From positions 835,501 through 899,500 of the forward strand of contig NZ_CP114200.1 in assembly GCF_029392895.1 (NCBI RefSeq): a stretch of 64,000 nucleotides of DNA. The letters are read 5' to 3'. Every line of letters begins with the position of its first letter. The first letter of the stretch is position 1. The translations under genes and the position numbers were made by a program. Under the pieces are notes generated by a model. That model was not told the origin of the DNA. It made no database searches and was given only the letters and a program-made list of their open reading frames with translations. The DNA is from Streptomyces sp. 71268 (lineage in GTDB: Bacteria > Actinomycetota > Actinomycetes > Streptomycetales > Streptomycetaceae). This document shows, in pieces, positions 53,254 through 62,670 of this stretch.

Positions 53254-55044
53254 ATGAAGGGCACCGACCCCGGTGCGGCCGCGGCGGCGAGGCTGCGTAC
53301 GGCGAGCGGGCGCGAGGCCACCCGTTGGGTGGCGGTGCACTGCCGACAGGTCCCGTGGCTGACGGCCGCCACCGCACTCACCACGGTGGCCGGGGCCGCG
53401 CTCCAGGTGCTGCCGCTGCTCCTGCTGGGCCGGGTGGTGGACGCGGTGGTGGCCGAGGAGTCCCGTTCGGTGCTGGTCACGGTCGGGGGCCTGATGGTGG
53501 CCGCCGCGCTGCTCGGCGCGGCGGCCACGGCCGCCTCGACCTACCTGATCGGGCGGTTGGGCGCCGACCTGCTCGCCCGACTGCGCGAGTCCGCCGTCCG
53601 CGCGGTGCTCGGGATGCCGAGCGCGCGCGTCGAGCGGGTCGGCCGGGGCGACGTGCTCTCCCGCGTCGGTGACGACGTGGCCATCCTGTCCAAGGGCATC
53701 CGCACGGCCGTGCCCACCGTGTTCTCGGCCGGCGTGCTGGTCACCATCGCCACCGTGGGCATGTTCGGGTTGGACTGGCGGCTCGGCCTGGCCGGCGCCG
53801 CCGCGCTGCCCGCCTACGCCCTGGCCCTGCGCTGGTACCTGCCCCGCTCCGCGCCGCTCTACCAGCGCCAGCGGACGGCCCAGGCCGACCGCGCGCAGGC
53901 GTTGATCAGCGGACTGAACGGGATCGACACGGTCCGCGCGTACCGCCTTGAGGACGCCGTCCGCGAGGAGGTGACCCGCGCGTCGTGGCGGGTGCGCGAC
54001 CTCGGCGTCGAGGTCTTCCGCTCCTTCGGCCGGTTCGTAGGCCGGGAGAACCGCGCCGAGTTCATCGGCCTCGTGCTGATCGTGGTGGTGGGTTACGCCC
54101 TGCTGGAGGCCGACGCGGCGCGCCTTGGCGAGGTGTCGGCGGCCCCGCTCGTCTTCCACCGGCTGTTCACCCCGCTGGGCGCCATCATGTTCACCTTCGA
54201 CGAGGCGCAGAAGTCGGGCGCCAGCCTGACCCGCCTGGTCGGAGTGGCCAAGGAGCCCGCCGCTAAACGGTTGGTGGGTCACGCCACGCTGGCGCCCACG
54301 GACGCGGGGCCCCAGCCGGTGACGGTACGGGGCCTGACCTTTCGCTACCCCGACTCAGAACAGCCGGTGCTGCGCGAGGTGGACCTGACCGTCCCGGCGG
54401 GTGGTTCGCTCGCGCTGGTGGGGGCGACCGGCGCGGGCAAGTCGACGCTGGCCGCCCTCGTCGCGGGCATCGGCACCCCGCAGCGCGGATCGGTGCGCGT
54501 CGGGCCGTACGACCTGGCCGAGCTGGACGAGGCCGGGGCCCGGGCCCTGGTGAGCATCCTGACGCAGGAGACGCACGTGTTCGCGGGTTCACTCGCCGAC
54601 GACCTGCGGCTCGCCGCGCCCGAGGCCAGCGAAGCCCGACTGCTGGCCGCCCTGCGCACGGTCGGCGCCGACGGCTGGGTGGACCTGCTCCCCGACGGAC
54701 TGGCCACCCCGGTCGGCGAGGGCGGCGAGCGCCTCGACGGCACCAAGGTCGCCCAACTCGCCCTGGCCAAACTGGTGTTGAACGACGCTCCGGTGGTGGT
54801 GCTGGACGAGTCGACCGCCGAGGCGGGCAGCGAGGGCGCCGCCGACCTCGACCGGGCCGTACGGGCCGCGTGCGCCGGCCGCACCGCGCTGTTCGTCGCG
54901 CACCGGCTGACCCAGGCGATGGCGGCGGACCGGATCGCCGTCCTCGACGCGGGGCGCGTGGTGGAGGAGGGGACGCACGACGAGTTGGTGGCCCTGGGCG
55001 GCCAGTACGCGCGACTGTGGCGCGCCTGGCGCGAGGGCGGCTAG
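53254..55044 (+). CDS. Heterodimeric ABC exporter, subunit with intact Walker A and degenerate signature
   Basis: A 596-residue permease-ATPase half-transporter. About six TM helices precede the ATPase. Walker A is GATGAGKST; Walker B is VVVLDEST with the catalytic Glu. The ABC signature is degenerate: LDGTK instead of LSGGQ. Start ATG 53254. It follows the binding-protein gene by 46 bases and so is likely iron-regulated. With its partner it may export or handle a siderophore, as IrtAB-like and related exporters do. Confidence 0.9.
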   Translation: MKGTDPGAAAAARLRTASGREATRWVAVHCRQVPWLTAATALTTVAGAALQVLPLLLLGRVVDAVVAEESRSVLVTVGGLMVAAALLGAAATAASTYLIGRLGADLLARLRESAVRAVLGMPSARVERVGRGDVLSRVGDDVAILSKGIRTAVPTVFSAGVLVTIATVGMFGLDWRLGLAGAAALPAYALALRWYLPRSAPLYQRQRTAQADRAQALISGLNGIDTVRAYRLEDAVREEVTRASWRVRDLGVEVFRSFGRFVGRENRAEFIGLVLIVVVGYALLEADAARLGEVSAAPLVFHRLFTPLGAIMFTFDEAQKSGASLTRLVGVAKEPAAKRLVGHATLAPTDAGPQPVTVRGLTFRYPDSEQPVLREVDLTVPAGGSLALVGATGAGKSTLAALVAGIGTPQRGSVRVGPYDLAELDEAGARALVSILTQETHVFAGSLADDLRLAAPEASEARLLAALRTVGADGWVDLLPDGLATPVGEGGERLDGTKVAQLALAKLVLNDAPVVVLDESTAEAGSEGAADLDRAVRAACAGRTALFVAHRLTQAMAADRIAVLDAGRVVEEGTHDELVALGGQYARLWRAWREGG

Positions 55045-55150
55045 TGCGGCCCCCGCGCCCAGCGCCACCGAAGGCCGCGCCCACCCACCGGCCCGAGGCC
55101 CGCGCCCGACCCGTACCGCTCACGCCGCACACCCTGGAGGCGATGGCCCC

Positions 55151-56854
55151 GTGCTGAAGACCACCGCCCGCCGGCGGCCCCGGCCCGGCGCGGACATCCT
55201 GCGGGCCGCGCTGCGCCGCAACGTCGGCGCCATGGCCTGGGGCACCGTTCTGATGGGCCTGTACCAGGCGGGCGAGACGGCGTTCCCGATCGCGCTCGGC
55301 CTCATCGTCGAGCACGCGCTGCGGGACCGGAGCCCGGCCGCGCTCGGCCTGTCGATCGGCGCCCTCGCGGTGATCATCACGACGGTGTCGCTGTCGTGGC
55401 GGTTCGGGATGCGCGTCCTGCAGAAGGCCAACACGACCGAGGCGCACCACTGGCGCGTACGGGTGGCCGGCTGCGGGCTCCAACCGGTGGCCAGGGACGT
55501 GGACCTGAAGTCCGGCGAGGTGCTGACCATCGCCACCGAGGACGCCGACCAGACCGCCGACATCATCGAGGTGGTGCCGCTGCTGGTCAGCTCCCTGGTC
55601 GCGGTGGCGGTCGCGGCCGTCGCGCTGGGCCTGGCCGACCCGCGACTCGGCCTGCTGGTGATCGTGGGCACCGCCGCGATCCTGTCCGTGCTGGCCGTCA
55701 TGTCGCGGCGGATCGGCGCCAGCACCCGGGAGCAGCAGACCCGGGTGGCGCGGGCGGGCGCCAAGGTCGCCGACCTCATCATCGGCCTGCGCCCGCTGCA
55801 CGGCTTCGGCGGCAACCACGCCGCGTTCGCCTCCTACCGGAAGCTGAGCGCGGACGCGCGGGAACAGGCGATCACGGTCGCCAGGGCGCACGGCGCCTAC
55901 GAGGGCGTGGCGCTGGCCCTGAGCGCGGTCCTGGCCACCGCCGTCTCCCTGACGGCGGGCTGGCTGGCCTTCGGCGGCCAGATCACCATCGGCGAGCTGG
56001 TCATGGCGGTGGGCCTGGCGCAGTTCATCATGGAACCGCTCAAACTGTTCTCGGAGATGCCCAAGTACGTGATGATCGCGCGCGCGTCGGCCGAGCGGAT
56101 GGCGCTGGTGCTCGGCGCGCCGCCGGCGCACGTACCGGGCACGCGGAGCCCGGCCCCCGGCGGCGGGCTCGACGTCGACGCCGTGCGGTACGGGTCGCTG
56201 CGCGGGCTGACGTTCGAGGTGCCGGCCGGCGACTTCGTCGCCATCGCCGCCTACCAGCCGCGCGCGGCCGCCGAGTTGGCGTCCGTCCTCGCGGTGCGCG
56301 TCGCGCCCGGGGCGTACGAGGGGGGGGTGCGGGTCGGCGGGCAGGCCCTGGCGGATCTCTCGATCGAGGCGGTCCGCGCGCACCTGCTGGTCAACCCGTA
56401 CGACGGGGAGATCTTCGCCGGCACCCTGCGGACGAACATCGACCCGTCGGGCACCAGCGCGTTGGTGAGCGAGGCCGTCGAGGCGTCCCTGCTGACGGAC
56501 GTGGTCGCCCTGCACCGCGACGGCCTGGACCACGCGGTCCGCGACCGTGGGGCCAACCTCTCCGGCGGTCAGCGGCAGCGGCTGTCCCTGGCCCGCGCGC
56601 TCGCCGCCGACGCCGACATCCTGGTCCTGCACGACCCCACGACGGCCGTGGACGCGGTCACCGAGCAGCTCATCGCGCGCAACCTGGCGCGGTCGCGCCG
56701 CGGCCGCACCACGATCGTGATCAGCGGCAGCCCGGCCCTCCTGGACGTCGCCGACCGCGTCCTGGTCCTGGACGACGGCGTCATCACCGCCGAGGGCACC
56801 CACCGCGACCTGCTCGCCAACGACACGCGCTACGCCGCCGCCGTCGCCCGCTGA
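55151..56854 (+). CDS. Heterodimeric ABC exporter, subunit with lost Walker A and intact signature
   Basis: A 567-residue half-transporter (GTG 55151). TM region then ATPase. At the Walker A position the protein reads FVAIAAYQPRAAAELASVLA, without the GxxGxGKS/T and its lysine. The signature is canonical, NLSGGQRQRLSLARALAADA, and the Walker B is ILVLHDPTTAVD with no catalytic Glu. Combined with the 53254 subunit, only one complete ATP site can form. This asymmetric loss fits heterodimeric exporters but is more extreme than usual. Confidence 0.9.
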   Translation: MLKTTARRRPRPGADILRAALRRNVGAMAWGTVLMGLYQAGETAFPIALGLIVEHALRDRSPAALGLSIGALAVIITTVSLSWRFGMRVLQKANTTEAHHWRVRVAGCGLQPVARDVDLKSGEVLTIATEDADQTADIIEVVPLLVSSLVAVAVAAVALGLADPRLGLLVIVGTAAILSVLAVMSRRIGASTREQQTRVARAGAKVADLIIGLRPLHGFGGNHAAFASYRKLSADAREQAITVARAHGAYEGVALALSAVLATAVSLTAGWLAFGGQITIGELVMAVGLAQFIMEPLKLFSEMPKYVMIARASAERMALVLGAPPAHVPGTRSPAPGGGLDVDAVRYGSLRGLTFEVPAGDFVAIAAYQPRAAAELASVLAVRVAPGAYEGGVRVGGQALADLSIEAVRAHLLVNPYDGEIFAGTLRTNIDPSGTSALVSEAVEASLLTDVVALHRDGLDHAVRDRGANLSGGQRQRLSLARALAADADILVLHDPTTAVDAVTEQLIARNLARSRRGRTTIVISGSPALLDVADRVLVLDDGVITAEGTHRDLLANDTRYAAAVAR

Positions 56855-56914
56855 CATGCCGTCGCCCGTGGGCCAGTTGGCCGGGCCTGGTCGCCTGGTG
56901 AGCCGCGCGAGGGG

Positions 56915-56943
56915 CCCTGCCGCCACCGTGGGTGGCGGCAGGG
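56915..56943. terminator. Bidirectional terminator between exporter and alginate lyase
   Basis: A perfect 13-bp stem, CCCTGCCGCCACC / GGTGGCGGCAGGG, with a 3-base loop, between convergent genes. Confidence 0.85.
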
Positions 56944-56971
56944 TGACGTTGGCGAGCCGGCGGCCGGGTGG

Positions 56972-57811
56972 TCAGTCCTGGTGCCTGACGCGCACGTCGC
57001 GGATCTCGACCTCGCCGTAGTTGTCGTCGGCGCACGGTGAGGAGTTGCCGCAGTGCGCCTGGGTGTAGGCGCCGGTCTTGAAGTAGTTGGTGGGGTCGGA
57101 GTGGGCGATGGTCGTCTCCAACCTGCCGTTGAAGTACACCTTGACCTGGCCCTTCGCGACCACGTAGCGGACGGTGAAGACCGTGCCGAGCCGGTAGTCG
57201 TCGGTGATCAGGTGGTGGTGGGTGGTGTCGCCCTTGGTGACGTAGAGCTTGGTGCCCTCCAGGCGCAGGGCGGTGACGTCGTCGTCACCACCGTGGATCT
57301 GGGCGCCGACGACGTGCGGCTTGCCCTCCGGGAGGTGGGTGAACGCCTCGCGGACGGTCATGGTGTGCTTGCCGGAGGTCGATGACCACTCGATCTCGTC
57401 CGAGCCGTCGCTCTCCATCTCCCGCAGTTCGGTACGGGGGTTCTTCGACCCGCTGGTCGTGACGCCGTTGACGGGGGCGCGGAACCTGACCGCCTTGCCG
57501 GACCTGGTGACCGTGAAGTACGGGTCCTTGGAGTAGCCGTCGAGTTCGGGTTGGAAGATCTCCGTGGGCTTCTCCTCCTCCCCGATGGGCAGCGTCACCT
57601 TCCAGTTGTCGAGGTCCAACACCTCGGACGGCAGGTCGGGACGGCCGCCCTGGGCGGCGGCGGGCGCGTCGGGGCCGGCCGGCGCGTCGGCAGCGTGCAC
57701 GGACACCGGCGCGACGAGCGCCGTGGTGAGGGCGGCGACCGGCAGGGCGGACGCCAGGGCCAGCCGGCCGCGCCTGCCCCGCCCGGGGCGTGCGGAGTCG
57801 TTGTGTGTCAC
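56972..57811 (-). CDS. Secreted polysaccharide lyase family 7 (alginate lyase)
   Basis: A 279-residue protein. GTG 57811 after GGAGG. Signal peptide (ALPVAALTTALVAPVSVHA). PL7 motifs: KNPRTELREMES (R-T-E-L-R), AQIHGG (Q-I-H) and TNYFKTGAYTQAH (Y-F-K-x-G-x-Y-x-Q), which line the active site. The Q-I-H version often prefers polyguluronate or mixed blocks. It cleaves alginate outside the cell by beta-elimination. Confidence 0.93.
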   Translation of the reverse strand: MTHNDSARPGRGRRGRLALASALPVAALTTALVAPVSVHAADAPAGPDAPAAAQGGRPDLPSEVLDLDNWKVTLPIGEEEKPTEIFQPELDGYSKDPYFTVTRSGKAVRFRAPVNGVTTSGSKNPRTELREMESDGSDEIEWSSTSGKHTMTVREAFTHLPEGKPHVVGAQIHGGDDDVTALRLEGTKLYVTKGDTTHHHLITDDYRLGTVFTVRYVVAKGQVKVYFNGRLETTIAHSDPTNYFKTGAYTQAHCGNSSPCADDNYGEVEIRDVRVRHQD

Positions 57812-57964
57812 GGGGTCTGTCCTCCGTCGTTACGAGGGGGTGTCGCCCGGAGCGGGCCTGCGCCAGGCCCGCTCCGCGGCGTGTCGGAGGTGACGTTAGG
57901 GCCGGGTGGTGGGGACGGGTCCCAAAACGCCGAAGCCGCTGGCCGGGTGCCCGGTGCGCGGACG

Positions 57965-58774
57965 TCAGCCGGCGCCGGGGGCCTCGCCGACGTGCGAACT
58001 CGGCCACCCGAGATCGTCCTCCATCAGCTCCAGGTCCGGCGGCACCAGGGTGGTCGAGGCCACCAGCCCCCGAAGCAGGTTGTGCAGGAGGCTGTTGTCG
58101 GACGGACGCTCCTCGGGGTTCTCGTGCATCAGCGGGTACTTGAAGCCGGTGCGGTGCAGCCGGCGGCGTACGGCCTCCACCCGGTACTCGATCTTGCGGA
58201 CGGTCCAACCGGCGTCCGGGCGCAGATAGCTGAGCTGCTCGGCGGCCCGGCCGTACGTCAGCGGGCGCGGGTCCGGCTCGTACTCCAGGTAGTGCTGGCC
58301 CAACACGACCAGCAGCAGCCGCTCGTCGTCGGTGAGCGCCCACCGCTCCGGCTGGACGGTGTCCGCCGACCGGCTGGAGACGGGGCCCCGGTCGTCGTGG
58401 TCGGTGACGTACAGCTCGACGAGGTGTTCCCGGTGGCCCGAGCCCTGCACGAACAGGGGCGTGTAGCCGGTGGCGAGCGGGATCGGCTCGGAGGTGGCGT
58501 GCATCATCCGGCCCCGGGGCAGCCGCACGAGCTGCTGCCCGATGTTCCGCAGCCACCAACCCCCCTGCCGGTACGTCAACTCCCCGTGACGCCGGCTCAC
58601 CCGCCGGTCGTCCACGCCCACGCCCAGGTCCGTGCCCGGCTTGTCGCCGCGCCCGAAGCGCACGGTCAGGCCCGGCCGGGGCGGGGCGGTGAGGTCGCCG
58701 CTGACCGTCCGCGCGTGCAGGGTGCCGGGCCGCCCGGGCGGGACACCGCGCGCCAAGCTGTCAGAGCCGCTCAT
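57965..58774 (-). CDS. FHA-domain protein
   Basis: A 269-residue protein starting MSGSDSLARG after GAGGAG. Residues about 35-130 form an FHA fold: TVRFGRGDK, DDRRVSRRHGELTY (S-R-x-H) and GGWWLRN, binding phosphothreonine. The C-terminal part (LLLVVLGQHYLEYEPDPRPL, TVRKIEYRVEAVRRRLHRTG) is helical, resembling a small DNA-binding-type bundle. It is divergent from the Ser/Thr kinase gene, a likely partner. Confidence 0.85.
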   Translation of the reverse strand: MSGSDSLARGVPPGRPGTLHARTVSGDLTAPPRPGLTVRFGRGDKPGTDLGVGVDDRRVSRRHGELTYRQGGWWLRNIGQQLVRLPRGRMMHATSEPIPLATGYTPLFVQGSGHREHLVELYVTDHDDRGPVSSRSADTVQPERWALTDDERLLLVVLGQHYLEYEPDPRPLTYGRAAEQLSYLRPDAGWTVRKIEYRVEAVRRRLHRTGFKYPLMHENPEERPSDNSLLHNLLRGLVASTTLVPPDLELMEDDLGWPSSHVGEAPGAG

Positions 58775-59140
58775 CGCTCTCTCCTCAAGGTCGTCGTACC
58801 GCCCGAGCAAGGCGTTCGGGCCATCGTCCACCCGCCGTCGCGGGACCCCTCCCGACGGCGCGCCTAAGGGTCGGCGGACCCCACCCTCGACGGCGAACAG
58901 GGGTACCGCACTCGCAGTCTGCCAGCCGATCATGGCCCCGGGTGAGGGCCTGTTCGCCACCATGTGGGGCACGCTCCGGACCGATTGGGACAGGTGTGCC
59001 CAGGCACGGTGCGACAGCCCGGGGAATTAGGTCGGAAACGGAGAGTGGCGGGCCTTGTACGCAGTACATTCGGTCCGCGACCGCGGTCCGCGTAGCGCTC
59101 AACCGCGGTGGTTCCAGCCTGTGGTGAGGGGAGTGGCGTC

Positions 59141-61024
59141 GTGCGCCCGGGGGAGAGAGTAGGCAAGTACCGGCTCACGGACGGACCCCTCGAAGGCGGT
59201 CGGGGAGCCGTCTGGTTCGCCGTCGACACGGAGTTGGACCGCAGCGTCGTCCTCAAGCGCGCCCGGCTGGAGAACAGCGGCCCCGGGGCCTTCGAGGAGT
59301 TGCTGGCCGAGGCGCGGGCGCTGGCCAAGTTCAGCCACCCGCACGTGGTGACCCTCTATGACGCCGTGCGCACCGGCAAGGACAAGCGCGCCACGTTCTG
59401 GCTGGTGATGGAGCACGTGCGGGGCGGCAGCCTGGACGCCCCGGTGAAGCTGGCTCCCCAGCACGCCGCGGCCATCGGCGCGCAGATCGCCGACGCGCTG
59501 GCCGCCCTGCACGCCAAGGGGCTCGTGCACTGTGACGTCAAGCCGGGCAACATCGTGCTGACCGAGGAACACGTGGCCAAGCTGGCCGACTTCGGCGCGG
59601 CGCACCGGGTGGACTCCAGCGCGACGATCACCCCCAACGGGCCGCTCAGCCTCACGCCCGCCTACGCCGCCCCCGAGGCGTTCCGCGGGGCTCCCGAACG
59701 GGCCTCCGACGTCTTCTCGCTCGGCGTCACGCTGTACGTGCTCACGACCGGAACCCCGCCGCTGCGCGGCCCCGGGCACGTGGTGCGGCTGGAGGCCATC
59801 AGCCCGCACATCGGGCCGCTGAGCGCCCTGGTCACCGCGATGCTGCACACCGACCCGCGAGCTCGGCCCACCGCCGGCGCGGCGCACCAGGCGCTCACGG
59901 ACCTCGCGGGCGGGGCGCGGGACCTCGCCACCCTCCCCCTGAACAAGATCACCGTCCCCTTGCCTGACCCGACCGTCGGACGCGGCCTCCCCCCGAGGCC
60001 TCGCCCGCTGCCACCGGGCGTCCCGCGGCGCGGTCCGCTGCTCGCGTCCGGCGCGCTGGCCGTGGCGGCACTGGCGGTGGCCGTACCCCTGTTGTGGCTG
60101 GGCCTGTCCGACGACGGCGACGGCGCCACGGACCAGGCCGGGCCGTCACCGAGCAGACCGTCCGCCACCTCCCTGGCCTTCCTCGGCGAACCCCGGACGG
60201 CCGACCCCTGCGCGCTGCTGGACGCCAGGGGGTTCGACGCGTACGAGGCCACCGAACTCGACCGCCACCAGGGCAACTTCAACCGCTGTGACGTCCTGCT
60301 CCTGGAGGGCAACGAGGATGTCGTGGACGTCCGGGTGGAGCTGGACGCCGACGAACTACCGGAGGGCGAGAAGAGTCGCACCACGGGCCGGGTCACCGTC
60401 GTGGAACCCGCCGTCGAGCGGGACAGGTGCGAACGGGCCCTGGCGGTCACCGGCGTCCGCGAGAGCAGCCTGCGGGTGACCGTGGCGGCGCGGGAACCCG
60501 ACCAGGTCAAGCAACACCTGTGCGACACCGCCGAGATCGCCACCCGGCACGCGGTCAAGGTGCTGAACGACGGAGAAGTCCCGCGGCGCGACGGCGACTT
60601 CGCGGCCAACTCACTGGCCCGCCAGGACGCGTGCACGCTGCTCGACGTGGCGGCCCTGGCGAAGGTGCCCGGCGTCGACGCCGGGGACCCGGACGCCGGG
60701 TTCGGCCACTGGGCCTGCCAGTGGAAGTCCACCACCGCGGACATCGAGGTGGACCTGCAGTTCGACCAGGGCAGGCTGCCGAGCGGCAAGGACGCCGAAC
60801 GGACCAAGGTGGGCGATCGCTCGGCCGTCGTCCTGCCGGACTACGACGGCACCGGCTCCTGTCGCATCGAGGTGGTCCACCGCCCGTACATGGGACCGGA
60901 CCGTATGGAGGGTACGGAGCGGGTGGCCCTCACCGCCAAGGGGGACGACCTCAAGGGCTCCGCCTCCTGCACGCTGGCCAAGGACCTGGCCCGTTCGGTC
61001 GTCGAGTCCCTCCCACCGGCCTGA
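59141..61024 (+). CDS. Membrane serine/threonine protein kinase
   Basis: A 627-residue protein with GTG 59141 after GAGGGGAG. Kinase domain about 1-265: VVLKRARL (catalytic Lys), HCDVKPGNIV (catalytic loop with Cys in place of the usual Arg of HRD) and LADFGAA. TM helix near residues 303-322 (GALAVAALAVAVPLLWLGL). The outer region holds two similar Cys-bearing domains starting DPCALLDARGF and DACTLLDVAAL, resembling DUF3558-type sensors. It should phosphorylate Ser/Thr targets in response to an external cue. Confidence 0.92.
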   Translation: MRPGERVGKYRLTDGPLEGGRGAVWFAVDTELDRSVVLKRARLENSGPGAFEELLAEARALAKFSHPHVVTLYDAVRTGKDKRATFWLVMEHVRGGSLDAPVKLAPQHAAAIGAQIADALAALHAKGLVHCDVKPGNIVLTEEHVAKLADFGAAHRVDSSATITPNGPLSLTPAYAAPEAFRGAPERASDVFSLGVTLYVLTTGTPPLRGPGHVVRLEAISPHIGPLSALVTAMLHTDPRARPTAGAAHQALTDLAGGARDLATLPLNKITVPLPDPTVGRGLPPRPRPLPPGVPRRGPLLASGALAVAALAVAVPLLWLGLSDDGDGATDQAGPSPSRPSATSLAFLGEPRTADPCALLDARGFDAYEATELDRHQGNFNRCDVLLLEGNEDVVDVRVELDADELPEGEKSRTTGRVTVVEPAVERDRCERALAVTGVRESSLRVTVAAREPDQVKQHLCDTAEIATRHAVKVLNDGEVPRRDGDFAANSLARQDACTLLDVAALAKVPGVDAGDPDAGFGHWACQWKSTTADIEVDLQFDQGRLPSGKDAERTKVGDRSAVVLPDYDGTGSCRIEVVHRPYMGPDRMEGTERVALTAKGDDLKGSASCTLAKDLARSVVESLPPA

Positions 61025-61054
61025 CACCCCACTCACCCGCTCCACCCGCGCGCC

Positions 61055-61378
61055 TCACCCCGCCACGGGCAGCGTGACGTGCCCGCCGCAGCGGTCGCAC
61101 TTCGGCAGGTAGGGGTTGTCGCTGGCCGCCAGCGCGCAGGCGGAGCAGAGCAACTGGCCGCACGAGGCGCAGATCAGGGCCTTCCCCTCCAGCGCGCCGT
61201 CGTGGCTGACCGTCACGGACGACGCGGACTGGAGCGCGACGCCGAGCGTCCTGGCGCACCGGCCGCACTCCACGGTCTCGCCGTCGGCCAGGCCGTGATC
61301 AACCCACGGCCTGGAACCGACCGCTCCCCCGGACGGCGCGGGACGCCTCTTCCCGCCGAACCTCCGAAACAGGCCCAT
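61055..61378 (-). CDS. Zinc-ribbon protein with four CxxC pairs
   Basis: A 107-residue protein starting at ATG 61378 (MGLFRRFGGKRR) after GGAGGAAG. Cys pairs CGRC, CASC, CSAC and CDRC form two probable zinc sites. It ends 30 bases from the kinase stop on the opposite strand. No enzymatic domain; a scaffold or nucleic-acid/protein binder is possible. Confidence 0.8.
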   Translation of the reverse strand: MGLFRRFGGKRRPAPSGGAVGSRPWVDHGLADGETVECGRCARTLGVALQSASSVTVSHDGALEGKALICASCGQLLCSACALAASDNPYLPKCDRCGGHVTLPVAG

Positions 61379-61604
61379 GACTTCCTCCACGTGGTCGGGG
61401 CCCCATCACAACCCCACCCGTGCGGGACCGGTCCGAAAGCCCGCTCCCCCACTCCCGCCACTCCCCCGAAATCCTCCACGTCACGGCAACCGTTCGGCCG
61501 GAAGCTGTTCACGGGCGGGGGCACAACTGTGCCGCCGGACGACTCGTCTCACCGGATGACCACGAGCACCGCGGCGCACCGCATCCTCGAAGGGGCCCCA
61601 CCAC

Positions 61605-62471
61605 ATGCGCATTCACCGCACTCTCGCCGCCACGGCCACCCTCGCCCTCGCCCTGGGTGGCGCCACCCTCTCGGCACCGGCCGCCGCCCAGACCACCACG
61701 GCCACCACGGCCACCACGGCCACCACGGCCAGCGTCGTCCACGAGAACAGCGAACTCTGGTACAAGGCCGCACCCGGCCAGCGGAACGAGCTGACGGTGC
61801 GGGAGAAGATCGAGGACCGAGGCGAGTTCGAGTCGTACTACGTGCTCACCTTCCACGACCGCTACGAGATCGCCATCGACGCGAGCGCGGCGGGCGCGGA
61901 CGAGTGCGCGTACCCGACTCCCGGCGACCGGACCACCGTGCGCTGCGCGGTCCTGATCCCGCAGAACTCGGACGACTCGGACAGCTACGACATCAGCCTC
62001 GGCGACCTGGACGACACGGCCACCCTGGAGCCGGACAGCGACGCGTGGGCCGGGGTCTACGGAGGCCGGGGCAACGACGTGCTCACGGCCTCCGCGTCCG
62101 CCATGCTGTACGGCGAGGAGGGCGACGACCGCCTCGACGGCGGTGGCGGACCGTTCGGCTTCGGCTCCGACGGCGGCCCGGGCGACGACACCCTCACCCA
62201 CTGCGGGCAGGACTGCTTCGGCGGCCCCGGCAACGACGCCCTGACCGGCACCGACGAGGAGAACAACCTGCACGGTGACGACGGCAACGACGTCCTGCGC
62301 GGCGGGGGCGGCGCCGACGTCCTCTACGGCGGCAGGGACGACGACCGGCTCTACGGCGAGGCGGGGAACGACACGCTGTGGGGCAACAGCGGCGACGACG
62401 TCCTGTGGGGCGGCCAGGGCACCGACAAGCTCTCCGGCGGCCCCGGCCGCAACGAGGTGCACCAGGACTGA
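61605..62471 (+). CDS. Secreted RTX-like calcium-binding protein
   Basis: A 288-residue protein. Signal peptide (LAATATLALALGGATLSAPAAA) then a (T-A-T)-type Thr/Ala run. The C-terminal half has RTX nonapeptides: GGRGNDVLTA, GEEGDDRLDGG, GGPGNDALTG, GDDGNDVLRGG, GEAGNDTLWG and GGQGTDKLSGG. These bind calcium as a beta-roll. The N-terminal domain (residues about 50-150) is beta-rich with no known enzyme fold. Probably a secreted adhesive or structural protein. Confidence 0.87.
   Translation: MRIHRTLAATATLALALGGATLSAPAAAQTTTATTATTATTASVVHENSELWYKAAPGQRNELTVREKIEDRGEFESYYVLTFHDRYEIAIDASAAGADECAYPTPGDRTTVRCAVLIPQNSDDSDSYDISLGDLDDTATLEPDSDAWAGVYGGRGNDVLTASASAMLYGEEGDDRLDGGGGPFGFGSDGGPGDDTLTHCGQDCFGGPGNDALTGTDEENNLHGDDGNDVLRGGGGADVLYGGRDDDRLYGEAGNDTLWGNSGDDVLWGGQGTDKLSGGPGRNEVHQD
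61695..61730 (+). repeat. ACCACGGCC nonamer tandem repeat (four copies)
   Basis: Four in-frame 9-bp units coding Thr-Thr-Ala repeats just after the signal peptide of the RTX-like protein; copy number could vary between strains. Confidence 0.8.
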
Positions 62472-62529
62472 GCGGCGACGACGGGCGGGCGAGCCGCGAC
62501 GGTGTGCTCGCCGAAAGCCCGCACCGTTG

Positions 62530-62564
62530 CTTCCTGATTCCTGCTTCCTGCTTCCTGCTTCCTG
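62530..62564 (+). repeat. CTTCCTG heptamer tandem array (five copies)
   Basis: Five contiguous 7-bp units CTTCCTG, the second being ATTCCTG, in the intergenic space after the RTX gene. Confidence 0.85.
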
Positions 62565-62575
62565 TGTCCACGTAA

Positions 62576-62617
62576 CCCGCGCCCCGGCCGCCTCACCGCC
62601 TGGCCCCGGGGCGCGGG
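62576..62617. terminator. Bidirectional terminator between RTX and TetR genes
   Basis: A perfect 12-bp stem CCCGCGCCCCGG / CCGGGGCGCGGG with an 18-base loop between convergent genes. Confidence 0.75.
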
Positions 62618-62620
62618 AAC

Positions 62621-62670
62621 GGCTACGGGCTACGGGCTACGGGCTACGGGCTACGGGCTACGGGCTACGG
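62621..62670 (+). repeat. GGCTACG heptamer tandem array (seven copies)
   Basis: Seven perfect 7-bp units. The last unit supplies the TAG stop codon of the TetR gene on the minus strand. The unit is the reverse complement of the CCCGTAG copies at 20626-20653. Confidence 0.9.
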
